From Aureimonas ureilytica (GTDB taxonomy: Bacteria > Pseudomonadota > Alphaproteobacteria > Rhizobiales > Rhizobiaceae), in contig NZ_LDQA01000009.1 in NCBI RefSeq assembly GCF_001475935.1, forward strand, positions 1 to 64,000: a stretch of 64,000 bases of DNA, written 5' to 3'. The translations under genes and the position numbers were made by a program. The notes below the pieces were generated by a model, which was not told the origin of the DNA, did no database searches, and saw only the letters and a program-made list of their open reading frames with translations. Numbering within the stretch: the first letter of the stretch is position 1; every line of letters starts with the position of its first letter. This document shows positions 17,904-26,636 of this stretch, in pieces.

Positions 17904-18647
17904 TCAGCGCTGGGCTTGGGGCGCGGAGCAGCCGGGGGCGTAGGTCAGGACGGGCCAGCGATTGCCGCGCATGGCCTGCTGCCGGATCCAGCCCGAGAAA
18001 TTCGAAACCGAGGCCTTGCACCAGTTTCCATCGGACGCGGTGGTGCATTGATCGATCACGACGCAGGTTCCGGCGGGAATCGTCGCGACGACAGGCGCAT
18101 CCGGGCGCGCTTCGGCGCGCGCGTTGAGCTGCACCAGAACGGAGGCGCGCGCCTTCTCGTCGCTGCCGCTCGGCACCGGCGTCTGGCGCGCTTCGGCCGG
18201 GGCGCAGCTGGCCGTATAGCCGTAGAAGACGCAGCTATTGGGATTGGACGCGACGGCTGCCGCCGTCGCCGCCGTTCCCGGCGCGAGGCGCTCCAGCACC
18301 ACCGTGCCACCTTTGGCCAAGGAGCCGCTCACGCGGATCTGGTTGCCGCCGAGGCGCGCCAGAACGGCCCCGTCCGCGCCGATCAGGCCCAGTTGACTAT
18401 CGACGATCTTCCAGTTGGCGAGATCCGACAGCGCGCCGGTGCAATGGCTCGCCTGCACCTGATGCCCCGCCGCGTTGGAAGCGGCCTCGAGCGTCACCCG
18501 GCAGGCCCCGTCCTTGGACAGCGCTGGATCGAGCGTCTGCCATTCGCCCGCAAACGCGCGAACGAAGTCCGACTCGCTCTGGGCCCAGGCCGGACCGGCC
18601 AGCATCATGGCCCCTACAAGGATCGTCGCGGCTGATGTCTTGCGCAT
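17904..18647 (-). CDS. Secreted Inh/AprI-like protease inhibitor with SH3-like domain
   Basis: A 247-residue exported protein. Residues 1-22 are a signal peptide ending GPAWA before QSESDF. Residues about 30-105 resemble the AprI/Inh (Omp19) metalloprotease-inhibitor fold: FAGEWQTLDP, the paired cysteines in GACRVTLE and ASHCTG, then ANWKIVDSQLGLIGADG. The C-terminal part, from about 165, is an SH3_3-like domain (SVLVQLNARAEARPDAPVVA, then CVVIDQCTT, GNWCKASV and FSGWI). It is the last gene of the curli block, 102 bases after csgH. A role in shielding secreted curlins from proteases is an attractive inference from position, not something shown here. An SH3-only cell-wall-binding role is the alternative. 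Confidence 0.75.
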   Translation of the reverse strand: MRKTSAATILVGAMMLAGPAWAQSESDFVRAFAGEWQTLDPALSKDGACRVTLEAASNAAGHQVQASHCTGALSDLANWKIVDSQLGLIGADGAVLARLGGNQIRVSGSLAKGGTVVLERLAPGTAATAAAVASNPNSCVFYGYTASCAPAEARQTPVPSGSDEKARASVLVQLNARAEARPDAPVVATIPAGTCVVIDQCTTASDGNWCKASVSNFSGWIRQQAMRGNRWPVLTYAPGCSAPQAQR

Positions 18648-18749
18648 CGTGGTCCTTTGAAAAGCGCTTTGGGTCCGAGAGGCTGCCCGCCATCAGGGAG
18701 CCTTGCCGGCAAATGGTCGAAGAGAGCGTGCGCGAATGGCGCGGCGGGG

Positions 18750-19118
18750 TCAGGAACCGACGCTGAGCCGGCTGCGCGAGACCTCGCGCTCGCCATCCAT
18801 CAGCACCAGATCGACCGTCAGATGATCGCCCGCGCCGATCGACAAGCCGACCGAGGCGACCGTGGCATCCTGCCCGGCGGCGAGATCCAGCGCGCCGCCC
18901 TGCGTGGTGGAGGTCCGGCCCGACGCTCCGCCTTTTTCGATCGTCATGCGCGCATCGACATGCCCGGCGGTGACGCCCAGCGCATGGCCGGTGAGACGCA
19001 CCATGCCCGCGCCGCCCTCGACCGCGATCGAGGCAATCGCGACAGGCGCATCCTGCGCATGAAGAGGGCTAGCCATCAGAAGACAGCCGACCAGACAGGA
19101 CGCAGCCGACAAACGCAT
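18750..19118 (-). CDS. csgH: CsgH-like periplasmic curli chaperone/inhibitor
   Basis: A 122-residue exported protein with a signal peptide (1-21, MRLSAASCLVGCLLMASPLHA). The mature part is a small beta-sandwich-like sequence: IASIAVEGGAGMVRLTGHAL, DARMTIEKGGASGRTSTTQG and a terminal DGEREVSRSRLSVGS. This matches what I know of alphaproteobacterial CsgH, which stops premature amyloid formation by curlin subunits in the periplasm. The gene follows a curlin gene by nine bases and so is co-transcribed with it. The symbol rests on context plus overall resemblance; no alignment was made. Confidence 0.78.
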   Translation of the reverse strand: MRLSAASCLVGCLLMASPLHAQDAPVAIASIAVEGGAGMVRLTGHALGVTAGHVDARMTIEKGGASGRTSTTQGGALDLAAGQDATVASVGLSIGAGDHLTVDLVLMDGEREVSRSRLSVGS

Positions 19119-19127
19119 GGACGCCCC

Positions 19128-19868
19128 TCACATCTTGCTCTGCGTGATGGTGACGCTGGCGCCGTTCGACTGCACGGTGACGGGCGTCGAGGTGCCGTTG
19201 CTGACCCCATTGGCAATCAACGCCGCGCTCGTGTTCGCGCCGGTGACGGCGAGGCTGTTGTTCAACCCATTGCCGATCTGGTTGATCTGTCCGCTGGCAT
19301 TGCTGCCGGTGACGGAGAGATCGGCGAAATTCCCGTTGCCCTTCTGCAGGATCGCCGCTTGGCTCGCGCCCGCGCCCAGAATGGCCTTGGCCTCGTTGTT
19401 GCCGCCGAGCTGGCCGACCAGCGCCTGACCATTGCCTGATACGTTGACCGTCGCCCGGTTGCCGGTCCCGTTCAAGGGAGATTGCTGGAGCAGCCCAACG
19501 AAACCATTCGAGCCGGAAAGGGTCACAGTGGCGCTGTTGTTCGAGCCGTCCTGCACAGCCGGCAGCTCGGCCTTTGAGGATGCGCGCAGCACATCCATCT
19601 GCCGGGAGCCGGACGTGATCAGGGTCCCGTTCGACGTTCCCAGCGCCCCTGCATCGAGCTGCCCCGTCAAGGACAGGCTGTCCAAAGTATTGCTGATCGA
19701 AAGGCCGCCGACCTTACTATCCGATGCTTGCGACTGATCCACCGTCAGCGTATTGCGGCCGCCCTCCTGCAGGATCGACAGGATGTTCGAGTCGGCCATC
19801 GTCTGCGCTGCGGGGAGGATCGCCGCGAGAGAAGCGATCGCCAGCGTCCTGCAGATCAGAGAAGGCAT
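19128..19868 (-). CDS. Curlin-repeat protein (CsgA/CsgB-like)
   Basis: A 246-residue secreted protein with a signal peptide ending about residue 25 (ILPAAQTMADSN). The mature part carries Q/N-rich curlin repeats of the form Q-x-G-x-x-N-x-A/L-x-V: ILQEGGRNTLTVDQSQ, AVQDGSNNSATVTLSGSNG, LLQQSPLNGTGNRATVNVSG, ILQKGNGNFADLSVTGSN and QINQIGNGLNNSLAVTGAN. These stack as a beta-solenoid in curli. AGGGAGATAAGT precedes ATG 19868, which favours this start over one seven codons earlier. It lies between another curlin gene and csgH on one probable transcript. It could be a major or a nucleator subunit; sequence alone does not decide. Confidence 0.85.
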   Translation of the reverse strand: MPSLICRTLAIASLAAILPAAQTMADSNILSILQEGGRNTLTVDQSQASDSKVGGLSISNTLDSLSLTGQLDAGALGTSNGTLITSGSRQMDVLRASSKAELPAVQDGSNNSATVTLSGSNGFVGLLQQSPLNGTGNRATVNVSGNGQALVGQLGGNNEAKAILGAGASQAAILQKGNGNFADLSVTGSNASGQINQIGNGLNNSLAVTGANTSAALIANGVSNGTSTPVTVQSNGASVTITQSKM

Positions 19869-19907
19869 ACTTATCTCCCTTAGCGACATGTCGCGGCGAC
19901 GTGGTTC

Positions 19908-20396
19908 TTACCAAGATCTTTGCGTGATCGCGATCATATTCCCATTCCCGGTCTGAGAAAAGGACGCCAGATTGTTTTGTCCTGTTTGACTGATTGCCGC
20001 CCAGTTGGCATCACCCGAAATGGACGTTTTCATCACGTTGCTGGAGCCACGCTGGACGGCCGCCAGCAAATTGTCTGATCCGGTGATGGAAACATCCATC
20101 ACGTTGGAGTTTCCGCTTTGGGTCAGCGTTCCCCATGGCAGATCGGCGATCAGCGTTGCTTGGCCGCGCCCCGTGCCGTTGCGATGGCCGTTGACGCGCA
20201 CGTTGATCGTGTTGGCCTCGCCCTCCGAAGAGATCCGGGTCTGGGACAGAGTGAGGCGGTTGTCATCGCCCGTCAGCAAGGCATCGATCCGGTTGGCGGC
20301 GCTCGGATCGGCTGCGATCGTCAGGACGTTGCCGGAGCCAGCCAGAGCGGGCGACGCGAGCAGAAGAGAAACGACGGTCGCTGCAAGAAGGCGCAT
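19908..20396 (-). CDS. Short curlin-repeat protein
   Basis: A 162-residue secreted protein, close in size to E. coli CsgA (151). The signal peptide is MRLLAATVVSLLLASPALA. The repeats become regular in the C-terminal half: LTQSGNSNVMDVSITGSDN, AVQRGSSNVMKTSISGDAN, AISQTGQNNLASFSQTGNGN and MIAITQRSW at the end. The last repeat ends the protein, as in curlins. GGAGAG lies before ATG 20396. By size and position it is the best candidate for a classical polymerising subunit, with the two very long curlins encoded upstream on the same strand. Assignment to csgA or csgB is not possible from the sequence. Confidence 0.85.
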   Translation of the reverse strand: MRLLAATVVSLLLASPALAGSGNVLTIAADPSAANRIDALLTGDDNRLTLSQTRISSEGEANTINVRVNGHRNGTGRGQATLIADLPWGTLTQSGNSNVMDVSITGSDNLLAAVQRGSSNVMKTSISGDANWAAISQTGQNNLASFSQTGNGNMIAITQRSW

Positions 20397-20474
20397 GGAA
20401 CTCTCCACTTGGATGTGTTGAGTTGCAGCTTGGCCGCCGGATATTTCCAGTTTCTGTTTATTTAAACTTGTCTG

Positions 20475-22163
20475 TTATTGTTGCCGAACGGTCAGGTAAT
20501 TCAGATCACCGAATTGTCTAAAAATTGTAACTTGATTGGCGCCCGTCTGGCTCGTATTCGCCGTGTTGGCCGTGCCTTTGACCGTGCCGGACACGATGTT
20601 CCGAGTGCCGGTCTGGCGCATCAGCGCGACATTCTCATCGCCCGTGATGTCGAGGGATGCGACATGGCCGATGCCCTCCTGCACGATCGACCTCACCAGC
20701 GCATCGCCCCTGGTGGGCAAGCGCCCCGCGCGCGACTCGGGCCGCAGATTGTCCGAACCCTCGATGCGCAGATCGATGCGATGGCCGGAGCCGGTCTGTG
20801 AGGTCGCCAGAAGGTTGCGGTCGCCGCCAATCTCCATATCCAGGCGATTGCCCGCCCCGGACTGCTTGAGATCGGCGAGATTGTTGTCGCCGATCTGCTG
20901 AAGATGCGCCGTGTTGCCAGCGCGGGTGCTGTCTCCGGTCGAGCGGATCACGCTGCTGGCCTGCGTGATGTCGAGCTGGTTTCCATCGCCATCCTGCGAC
21001 AGGGCGAACTCGTTTCCGTCTCCGGTCATCAGCCCATAGGCGGCATTGTCGGAGCCGCGCTGCGCGGAGGAGAAATAGTTGCCGTCGGCGCGGCCGATCC
21101 CTTCGGCGCCGATGGTCAGCGACAGGGCGTTCCCGTCGCCATATTGTTCGAGCGACGATGCAAAAGCGCCCGCCACCGTTTCTTGCGCGCTGAGCGCGCG
21201 GTAGCCGCCCGTGCCCTCGCCGCCATTGTCGTCGCCGACGATCGATGCGGTGATCACGTTGCCGCGCCCCGCCCCCACGCCGCCGAGGCCCGCCTGAACC
21301 GTCTGGTCGATGAAGTTTCCCGAGCCGTCCACACGCAGGCTCACGCGGTTGGACACGCCGTCCTGCTCCGCATTGCCGAGCGTGTTGCTCTGCCCGGTCA
21401 GCCGGATGCTGGAGAGGTTGTTCTCGCCGATCTGCTTGCTGATGCGAAGACTGTTGGCGAGTCCCTCCTGCGTCAGCGTCAGGCTGTTGCCGGTGCCGGC
21501 TTGGCGCAACTGGCCGACCTCCTGCCGCTCGCCGGTCTGTGACACGTCGATGGTATTGGGCGCGACATTGATGGCCGTCGGCCTATAGGTCTGGGAAATT
21601 TCACGGATCACATGCCGCGCAACACCCGTCGATTCCCCCCGGTCGCTGCTGAGGGGAAGATACTCGCCGCCGGTCTGGCGGATGGTCGCCCGGTTGGCGC
21701 TGCCGTCAGCGGGCATCAGACCGCTGCGCGATGGCGCGTTCTGTTCGATCGCGCCGATCTGGCTTCCCTCCGCATCGCGTCGGGAGCGTTGAATGATGTC
21801 GAGCCCATTGTTGTCGCCGCGTTGGAACAGGCCGGTCGCCGTGCCCACGAGACCCGTGAGCCCGCCAGGCTGGCCGATCATGTTCCTGCGGCCGATGCCG
21901 CTATCGGCGCCAACCTGAAGAATGGTGACCGTATTACGATCGCCCAACTGGTTGAGCTGCAAGGTGTCGCTGTTTCCGCCGACCAAATGGCCGCTGCCGG
22001 TCTGAGTGATGGTGACGGTGTTGGTATCGCCCGTCTGGCCGAGAAAGACCTCGTTGGATGCCGTGCCCGTTTCGCTCGCGGCGCTCTGCGCCAGAGACGG
22101 ATGGGTGGAGACGAGCGTTGCCACAAGGCCGACGCTTCCCAACAAGACCAGATGACGGCTCAT
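20475..22163 (-). CDS. Giant curlin-repeat protein (562 residues)
   Basis: Secreted protein with a signal peptide ending LAQSAASE. Almost the whole mature chain is imperfect curlin repeats: FLGQTGDTNTVTITQTGSG, QLNQLGDRNTVTILQVG, IRQTGGEYLPL, DVSQTGERQEVGQLRQAGTG, LQQIGDNNLADLKQSGAGN and LMRQTGTRNIVSGTVKG. The chain ends YLTVRQQ. It is nearly four times the length of E. coli CsgA. Non-repeat insertions, some rich in arginine and glycine, break up the array. The start was taken at the ATG nearest a GAGGGG ribosome site with workable spacing; two in-frame ATGs lie within 15 bases upstream. The long array could build a thicker or branched fibre or a cell-anchored nucleator, which is speculation. 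Confidence 0.82.
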   Translation of the reverse strand: MSRHLVLLGSVGLVATLVSTHPSLAQSAASETGTASNEVFLGQTGDTNTVTITQTGSGHLVGGNSDTLQLNQLGDRNTVTILQVGADSGIGRRNMIGQPGGLTGLVGTATGLFQRGDNNGLDIIQRSRRDAEGSQIGAIEQNAPSRSGLMPADGSANRATIRQTGGEYLPLSSDRGESTGVARHVIREISQTYRPTAINVAPNTIDVSQTGERQEVGQLRQAGTGNSLTLTQEGLANSLRISKQIGENNLSSIRLTGQSNTLGNAEQDGVSNRVSLRVDGSGNFIDQTVQAGLGGVGAGRGNVITASIVGDDNGGEGTGGYRALSAQETVAGAFASSLEQYGDGNALSLTIGAEGIGRADGNYFSSAQRGSDNAAYGLMTGDGNEFALSQDGDGNQLDITQASSVIRSTGDSTRAGNTAHLQQIGDNNLADLKQSGAGNRLDMEIGGDRNLLATSQTGSGHRIDLRIEGSDNLRPESRAGRLPTRGDALVRSIVQEGIGHVASLDITGDENVALMRQTGTRNIVSGTVKGTANTANTSQTGANQVTIFRQFGDLNYLTVRQQ

Positions 22164-22226
22164 GCGCATGCCCCTCAAACGGGAAAAAACCGGCCGCGAT
22201 CGCTCGCGGCCGGTCGGCCTGGTATC

Positions 22227-23861
22227 TTACAGGGCGGGACGAGCAACCGTACCCTGGACAACGCCGAGGCTGTTGCCGTTGCCGTTCTGCACGAAGGTCG
22301 CCACGTTGCCGCCGCTCACCTGAGCGACGAAAGCCGTGTTGCGGTTGCCGCCGATCGAACCGTCGATCTGGTTGCCTTTGCCGGACTGAACGGTCTGGAA
22401 GGCGTTGTAGCTGCCCTTGACGTTCAGATCGACCTGATTCCCGCTGCCTTCCTGGTAGACGATGCCCCTGATGGGGCTCAGGCCGAGAGAGTTCGCCGCG
22501 AACTCGGCCTGCGTACCGCTGAAGCTTGCGGAGTTGGCATCGGAGTTGTTGTAGCTTCCCGTCAGCATTGCGTCGACGCGGTTGCCGGTGCCGTTCTGAA
22601 TCGTAGCGAGAAGGTTCGAGTCGCCACCCTTGATGGTGATGGTCGAAGCGTTGCCCGAGCCGCCAAACTGGAGGGCGGCCACAGTGTTGCGATCCGCGCC
22701 GTCCGTGGCGTTGATCGTTGCGGTATGGTCGCCAACCTGGGTAAGACCGACCTTGTTGTATGAGCTGCCGTCGAGATTCACGACGGCGATGCTCTGACCG
22801 TTCTGGTAGGAATAGACACCGTTGGAGTTGGCGTTATTGAGCGTCAGCGTCAGCTTGCTGTTCTTCAGCTGCCTTGCCTCCAGCGTGTTGTAGGAGCTGT
22901 TCTTGCCCTCGACCGTCGCGGTGCTGGTCAGAGCCGAACCACCGAAGTTCTGGTCGATATACAGCTGGTTCTCACGCCCACCCGACAGCTGAACCTGGGT
23001 ATCGTTGGCGCCATCCTGGCGAAGATCCACGTTGTTCCGGTCGCTGCCGTACAAGCCGATATAAGCCTTGTCGCCCGTTCCGTTGACGCCCTGATCGATG
23101 CGAACGACGTTGTTGTTGCTGGCAAGACCCGTGTCTCCAGAAGTAACGTAAGCGTCGCCGCCCTGGCCGTACTGAACAACCGTCGTTTCGTTCGCGTTGC
23201 CGACCGCCTTGATGTCGGCGGTATTATCGGTACCGGTCTGGGTTACGATATCGGTATTGTTCTTGCCGACCTGAATTTCGTAGATATAATTTCCGGTGCC
23301 GGACTGGTCGAGGGTCGAGGTGTTGCCTGCACCCTTCTGCTCGATCTGCCAAACGATATTCTTGCTGCCGTTCTGAGTCACGCTCGAACGGTTCTCGTTG
23401 CCGTATTCGCTCTTGCGCTGCAGAACGTCGAGAACCTTGTTCTCGCCCGAACCCTGCTGGATGATGTTCAGCCGGTTGCGGGTTTCGTTGCCGCCCAACG
23501 TGCCTTCCTGGATGACCTGACCGACTTCGTTCGAGTTGGACGATTGGATGACGCCGAGTGCGTTGAGGGCGCCATACTGCTCCACACCCCGGCCCGACAC
23601 GCCGACGAGGTTCTCATCGCCCGACTGGTCGATCGAGATGTTGCTGTCGCGACCATTCTGCAGCATGTAATTGGCTTCGCTACCAGCCTGGTTGTCGCCG
23701 CCCTGCTGGGTGATGAACGCGCCATTGTTCCGGACGGTCGCGCCGCTGCCGACCGCATCGCCCTGGAACACGAAAGTCCGATTGTTGTCGCCGGCCAGCG
23801 CCGCGCCGGTCAGGAACGTCAGCGCCGTGGCCGCGAGAAGCGTCGTCTTGAAAACGGTCAT
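22227..23861 (-). CDS. Giant curlin-repeat protein (544 residues)
   Basis: First gene of the curlin run. The signal peptide is residues 1-23 (MTVFKTTLLAATALTFLTGAALA). The mature protein is a long Q/N/G-rich repeat array: FITQQGGDNQAG, SIDQSGDENLVGVSG, VIQSSNSNEVGQVIQEG, SVTQNGSKNIVWQIEQKGAGN, TLDQSGTGNYIYEIQVGKNN and FVQNGNGNSLGVVQG near the end. Repeat consensus and signal peptide place it with curlins exported through the CsgG pore. It is similar in design to the 562-residue neighbour but differs in sequence, so the pair may be old duplicates. A leader of several hundred bases separates it from the likely promoter. Confidence 0.85.
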   Translation of the reverse strand: MTVFKTTLLAATALTFLTGAALAGDNNRTFVFQGDAVGSGATVRNNGAFITQQGGDNQAGSEANYMLQNGRDSNISIDQSGDENLVGVSGRGVEQYGALNALGVIQSSNSNEVGQVIQEGTLGGNETRNRLNIIQQGSGENKVLDVLQRKSEYGNENRSSVTQNGSKNIVWQIEQKGAGNTSTLDQSGTGNYIYEIQVGKNNTDIVTQTGTDNTADIKAVGNANETTVVQYGQGGDAYVTSGDTGLASNNNVVRIDQGVNGTGDKAYIGLYGSDRNNVDLRQDGANDTQVQLSGGRENQLYIDQNFGGSALTSTATVEGKNSSYNTLEARQLKNSKLTLTLNNANSNGVYSYQNGQSIAVVNLDGSSYNKVGLTQVGDHTATINATDGADRNTVAALQFGGSGNASTITIKGGDSNLLATIQNGTGNRVDAMLTGSYNNSDANSASFSGTQAEFAANSLGLSPIRGIVYQEGSGNQVDLNVKGSYNAFQTVQSGKGNQIDGSIGGNRNTAFVAQVSGGNVATFVQNGNGNSLGVVQGTVARPAL

Positions 23862-24810
23862 GTGTCACCCTTTGGTATGCGTCTCGCGGGCCGCACGGGC
23901 TTCACGCAAGATCTAAGCTTCCCTCCGGCGGATCGAACGATCGCGCCAGCCTGCATGGCAATCGCCCACAATCGGACGTTGCAAATTCGTGATGGGTGGA
24001 CGCTTCGGCCAAGCTTGTCCGTGGCGCGTTCGATGCGCGCATCCAGACAAGTTGCTCCTCTGCGACTAACCCTCCCTGTGACAACCACTCGTCTGGCTTC
24101 GGCGGCACCGATCCGGCGAAAACCGGGAACGGGACCGTCGCGCGATCGTCCAATCCGCAACCTGGGGGAGCATCCTGAACTTAGCGGGTCGTCTTAACAA
24201 TTCATTTACGATAACATAGCCGCTTACGTCAATGCATAAGGGATCACGCAGCGCGGCAACGAAATCATAACGTTAACAGTGGCCCTAAAGCCATGACCTT
24301 GCGTCATCCTGATCATTAAAATGCAACCTGAATCGAGATGGCGCGACAAAGCTTCCCGCGACTGGAAACCCCAGCACAGCGGGCTTTTCAGGAACCGGAT
24401 TCCTTCGAATTTTCTTCAAAACGAGGTGGCGGTCGATTCCGGCAAATTGTCGGCGCGCCTGTCGCCCCCGCGCCGAATCACCCAATCGAGGCGTGTGTTC
24501 GATGGGGGGAGCGCAGGAACGCCGGCGTCAGCTTGCCGGTGAACGGAGATACGCTGAATCGCCCCGAGGGCTCGGCGCTGGCCGAACCCTCGCGCCTTCC
24601 ATGACGTGGATCAGGCAAGCACGTATGAGCTCTTCAGGGAGCGAGGCCCCCATGCGGCCGGTCGTCCACCCGCGCCGTTCACGACCGCACCGACCGGCCA
24701 AAGCAAAACCGCGCCGAAACCCCTTGTGGATTTCGACGCGGCGGAAGAACGGGCCGATGAGGCACTGACGGGCGAGGCGCGGCGAGACCGCGCGCTTCGG
24801 CTGGACGAAC
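23862..24810. other. Intergenic region between csgG and the curlin genes
   Basis: Nearly 950 bases without a convincing gene. It contains an AT-rich core at about 24190-24300, the only such stretch nearby, including a sigma-70-like promoter pointing at the curlin genes. From there to the first curlin start is a leader of roughly 335 bases, long enough for post-transcriptional control. The half next to csgG (24300-24810) has GC-rich frames on both strands, none with a plausible start and family. Confidence 0.45.
24204..24232 (-). promoter_or_regulatory. Candidate promoter for the curlin operon
   Basis: Read on the minus strand, TTGACG (24232-24227) is followed after exactly 17 bases by GTAAAT (24209-24204). 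The -35 hexamer is strong and the -10 weak, so an activator would be expected. The lone AT-rich stretch of the region surrounds it. Confidence 0.35.
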
Positions 24811-25995
24811 TCAGAGGCTGGCGACGCTCTTCGTGTCCGTCGACGGGATCGAGCCCAGCGAGGGTTCGTTCGGTGTGGGAGCCGGCGGGAGTTGTGGCGG
24901 CTGGTTCTGATCGGTCGGAACGGGGCCGACGCCTGGAACCTGCCGGATGCCGGTCTGCCCTGCGGGCTGGGGCGCAGCGCGCGACACGGGCCGCGTCGTG
25001 CTGGTGACCGCGCCGGGCGACAGGGTGCGGACGGTGACCTGCGGGGGCTTGGAGGGCACGGTCGGGGTTATCTTCGCGGCGTTCTCGGTTGCGGGACGGG
25101 GCGGTGGCGGGGCCGTCGGGTCGAGATAGTCGCCATATTTGGACGCGCGGTAAGCCGCGACCGCCTCAGCGCCGGCCTGCGGGTTCGCGAAGGACCAGAT
25201 CTTGAGTTCCGACCCTTCCACGATCAGCGACAGAACCGCCTGCTCGATGGCGGATTGGACGGCGATCTGCTTGGGCTCGTTATAGGTCACGCCTGCTTCG
25301 GCTTCCAGAAGGCTGTCCAGCTTTACGTAGCGGAAGGTGCCGCCTGTCAAGGAATAGGACACGACCGCCTTGCGGCTGGTCACGCTGGCCAGGACTTCGC
25401 CGGTCTTGGTGGACACCGCGCGCAGGGTCACGGTCACGACATCGTTGATATATTTGGCGTCGCCGCCGATCCCCAAGAGACGCGCGCCGGCGCCGCCTGT
25501 CGTGATGTTGGTGTCGTAACCGATAATGCCGCCTTCGATGATGATGCCGGCATGAAGCAGAGGCGGCAGGGCCGAAGGGTCTACCGCCGTCTCGTTCTTG
25601 TAGATGCGGCGCATCTCGGTGACGATCTGGCGCTCGCGCAGGAGGTTTTCCAGCGCCTTGCGCTCCAAGACGGTGAACCAGCGGCGCTCGCCGGCATCCT
25701 GCATGGCCTTGATGAGAATCGCCGCGCCGCCTTGCGTGACCGCCCGCGAGAGCGACTGAACGTTGTCGCGCTCCTTGAACTGGCCTGTCAGGTCTTCCAT
25801 GTCGTATACGGCGACCACGGTCTTCTCGCGCGGCGGCGGCAGGCTGCGCAGGAGGTCGCCTTGCTTGGTCACCGGAGCCACGATGGGCGCGGGGTCCAGC
25901 TTGGACTCGTTTGTGACGCAGCCCGACAGCGTAACCGCAGACGCACCCAGAAGAAACGCACGCGAAGCGAGCGCCAAGCGGAAACGCATGGCCAT
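24811..25995 (-). CDS. csgG: CsgG-like outer-membrane curlin secretion channel
   Basis: A 394-residue lipoprotein pore that exports curlin subunits. The lipobox LSGC puts the acylated Cys at 26. The conserved CsgG core runs from about 50 to 280: VVAVYDMEDLTGQFKER, WFTVLERKALENLLRERQIV, IIIEGGIIGYDTNITTGGAG, LRAVSTKTGEVLASVTSRKA and the C-terminal IWSF. Beyond the core lies a Pro/Thr-rich tail of about 110 residues (DPTAPPPPRP, PAGQTGIRQVPGVGPVP, QPPQLPPAPTPNEP) that E. coli CsgG (277 residues) lacks. It lies 35 bases after csgF and 950 bases before the curlin genes. Its start is fixed by TAGGA nine bases upstream. Confidence 0.92.
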   Translation of the reverse strand: MAMRFRLALASRAFLLGASAVTLSGCVTNESKLDPAPIVAPVTKQGDLLRSLPPPREKTVVAVYDMEDLTGQFKERDNVQSLSRAVTQGGAAILIKAMQDAGERRWFTVLERKALENLLRERQIVTEMRRIYKNETAVDPSALPPLLHAGIIIEGGIIGYDTNITTGGAGARLLGIGGDAKYINDVVTVTLRAVSTKTGEVLASVTSRKAVVSYSLTGGTFRYVKLDSLLEAEAGVTYNEPKQIAVQSAIEQAVLSLIVEGSELKIWSFANPQAGAEAVAAYRASKYGDYLDPTAPPPPRPATENAAKITPTVPSKPPQVTVRTLSPGAVTSTTRPVSRAAPQPAGQTGIRQVPGVGPVPTDQNQPPQLPPAPTPNEPSLGSIPSTDTKSVASL

Positions 25996-26030
25996 CAGAA
26001 GATTCCTACAAAGCCGACTGAACGCGTGGC

Positions 26031-26636
26031 TTAATTGATGCCGAGCGGCGTGAGAGCCGATTGGTTCAAGAGCGATGAGACACTGGACCGCGACGACGTG
26101 CCCGTGCCTGTTCCCGTCGATGACGTGCCGGTTGACGATATCCCCGTCGAAGCCGTCGTCGTGGGAGAGGACGTCACGAGCTGCGGAACCACGATGTCCG
26201 TAACGGTGCCGTCCGTCGAATTCTCGATGCGAAGACGAATGGACGTCAAAGTGCGCTCGAAGGTCACCTTCGTATCGCCGAACTGAACCGTGCCATTGTC
26301 CTGCGGATTCTGGCCGAAGATCGCGTCCGTCACCTGGCTGGCGAGGGCCGAAAGGAGGCGCCCCTGAAGTTGGCGCACGAAGAGATCGGCATCCGAGTCT
26401 CTTGAATTGGACAACCCGGACCCGGTCGTGCTCGAGGTATCGACCGGTTTCTTGTAATCGCTCGCCGTCGCGTTCTTCTGCGCGCCAGCAATTGATAAGA
26501 GATGCGAAGAATTCAACGGATTGCCGCCGAAGGAAGGATTGATCGGCGTGTAAACCAAATCTCCCGCCAAAGCCGGCCCAAGACAGAGGCAGGTTACGGA
26601 AAGCAAAACGAAAGATTTTAAATACAGGTGGGGCAT
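26031..26636 (-). CDS. csgF: CsgF-like curli assembly factor
   Basis: A 201-residue exported protein. The signal peptide MPHLYLKSFVLLSVTCLCLG PALA precedes GDLVYTPINPSFGGNPLNSS, where the N-proximal NPSFGG motif is the CsgF hallmark that inserts into the CsgG pore. The usual CsgF core follows through FGDTKVTFERTLTSIRLRIEN. The last 40 or so residues are a low-complexity Ser/Thr/Gly tail not present in E. coli CsgF (138 residues). The start was set at ATG 26636, where GGAAGGGAAAGCT gives a ribosome site; an ATG 12 codons earlier has none. It is the first gene of the csgF-csgG unit and helps couple curlin nucleation to the channel at the outer surface. Confidence 0.88.
   Translation of the reverse strand: MPHLYLKSFVLLSVTCLCLGPALAGDLVYTPINPSFGGNPLNSSHLLSIAGAQKNATASDYKKPVDTSSTTGSGLSNSRDSDADLFVRQLQGRLLSALASQVTDAIFGQNPQDNGTVQFGDTKVTFERTLTSIRLRIENSTDGTVTDIVVPQLVTSSPTTTASTGISSTGTSSTGTGTGTSSRSSVSSLLNQSALTPLGIN

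Noticed and set aside
19128-23861. Repeat-rich DNA considered as CRISPR or satellite array
   Set aside because: The repeats are imperfect at the DNA level, in-frame and encode curlin units. No regular spacer-repeat structure occurs anywhere in the window.
24194-24208. CtrA-like motif TTAA-N7-TTTA near the curlin promoter
   Set aside because: The second half-site is imperfect, and one AT-rich match in an AT-rich patch is weak evidence.
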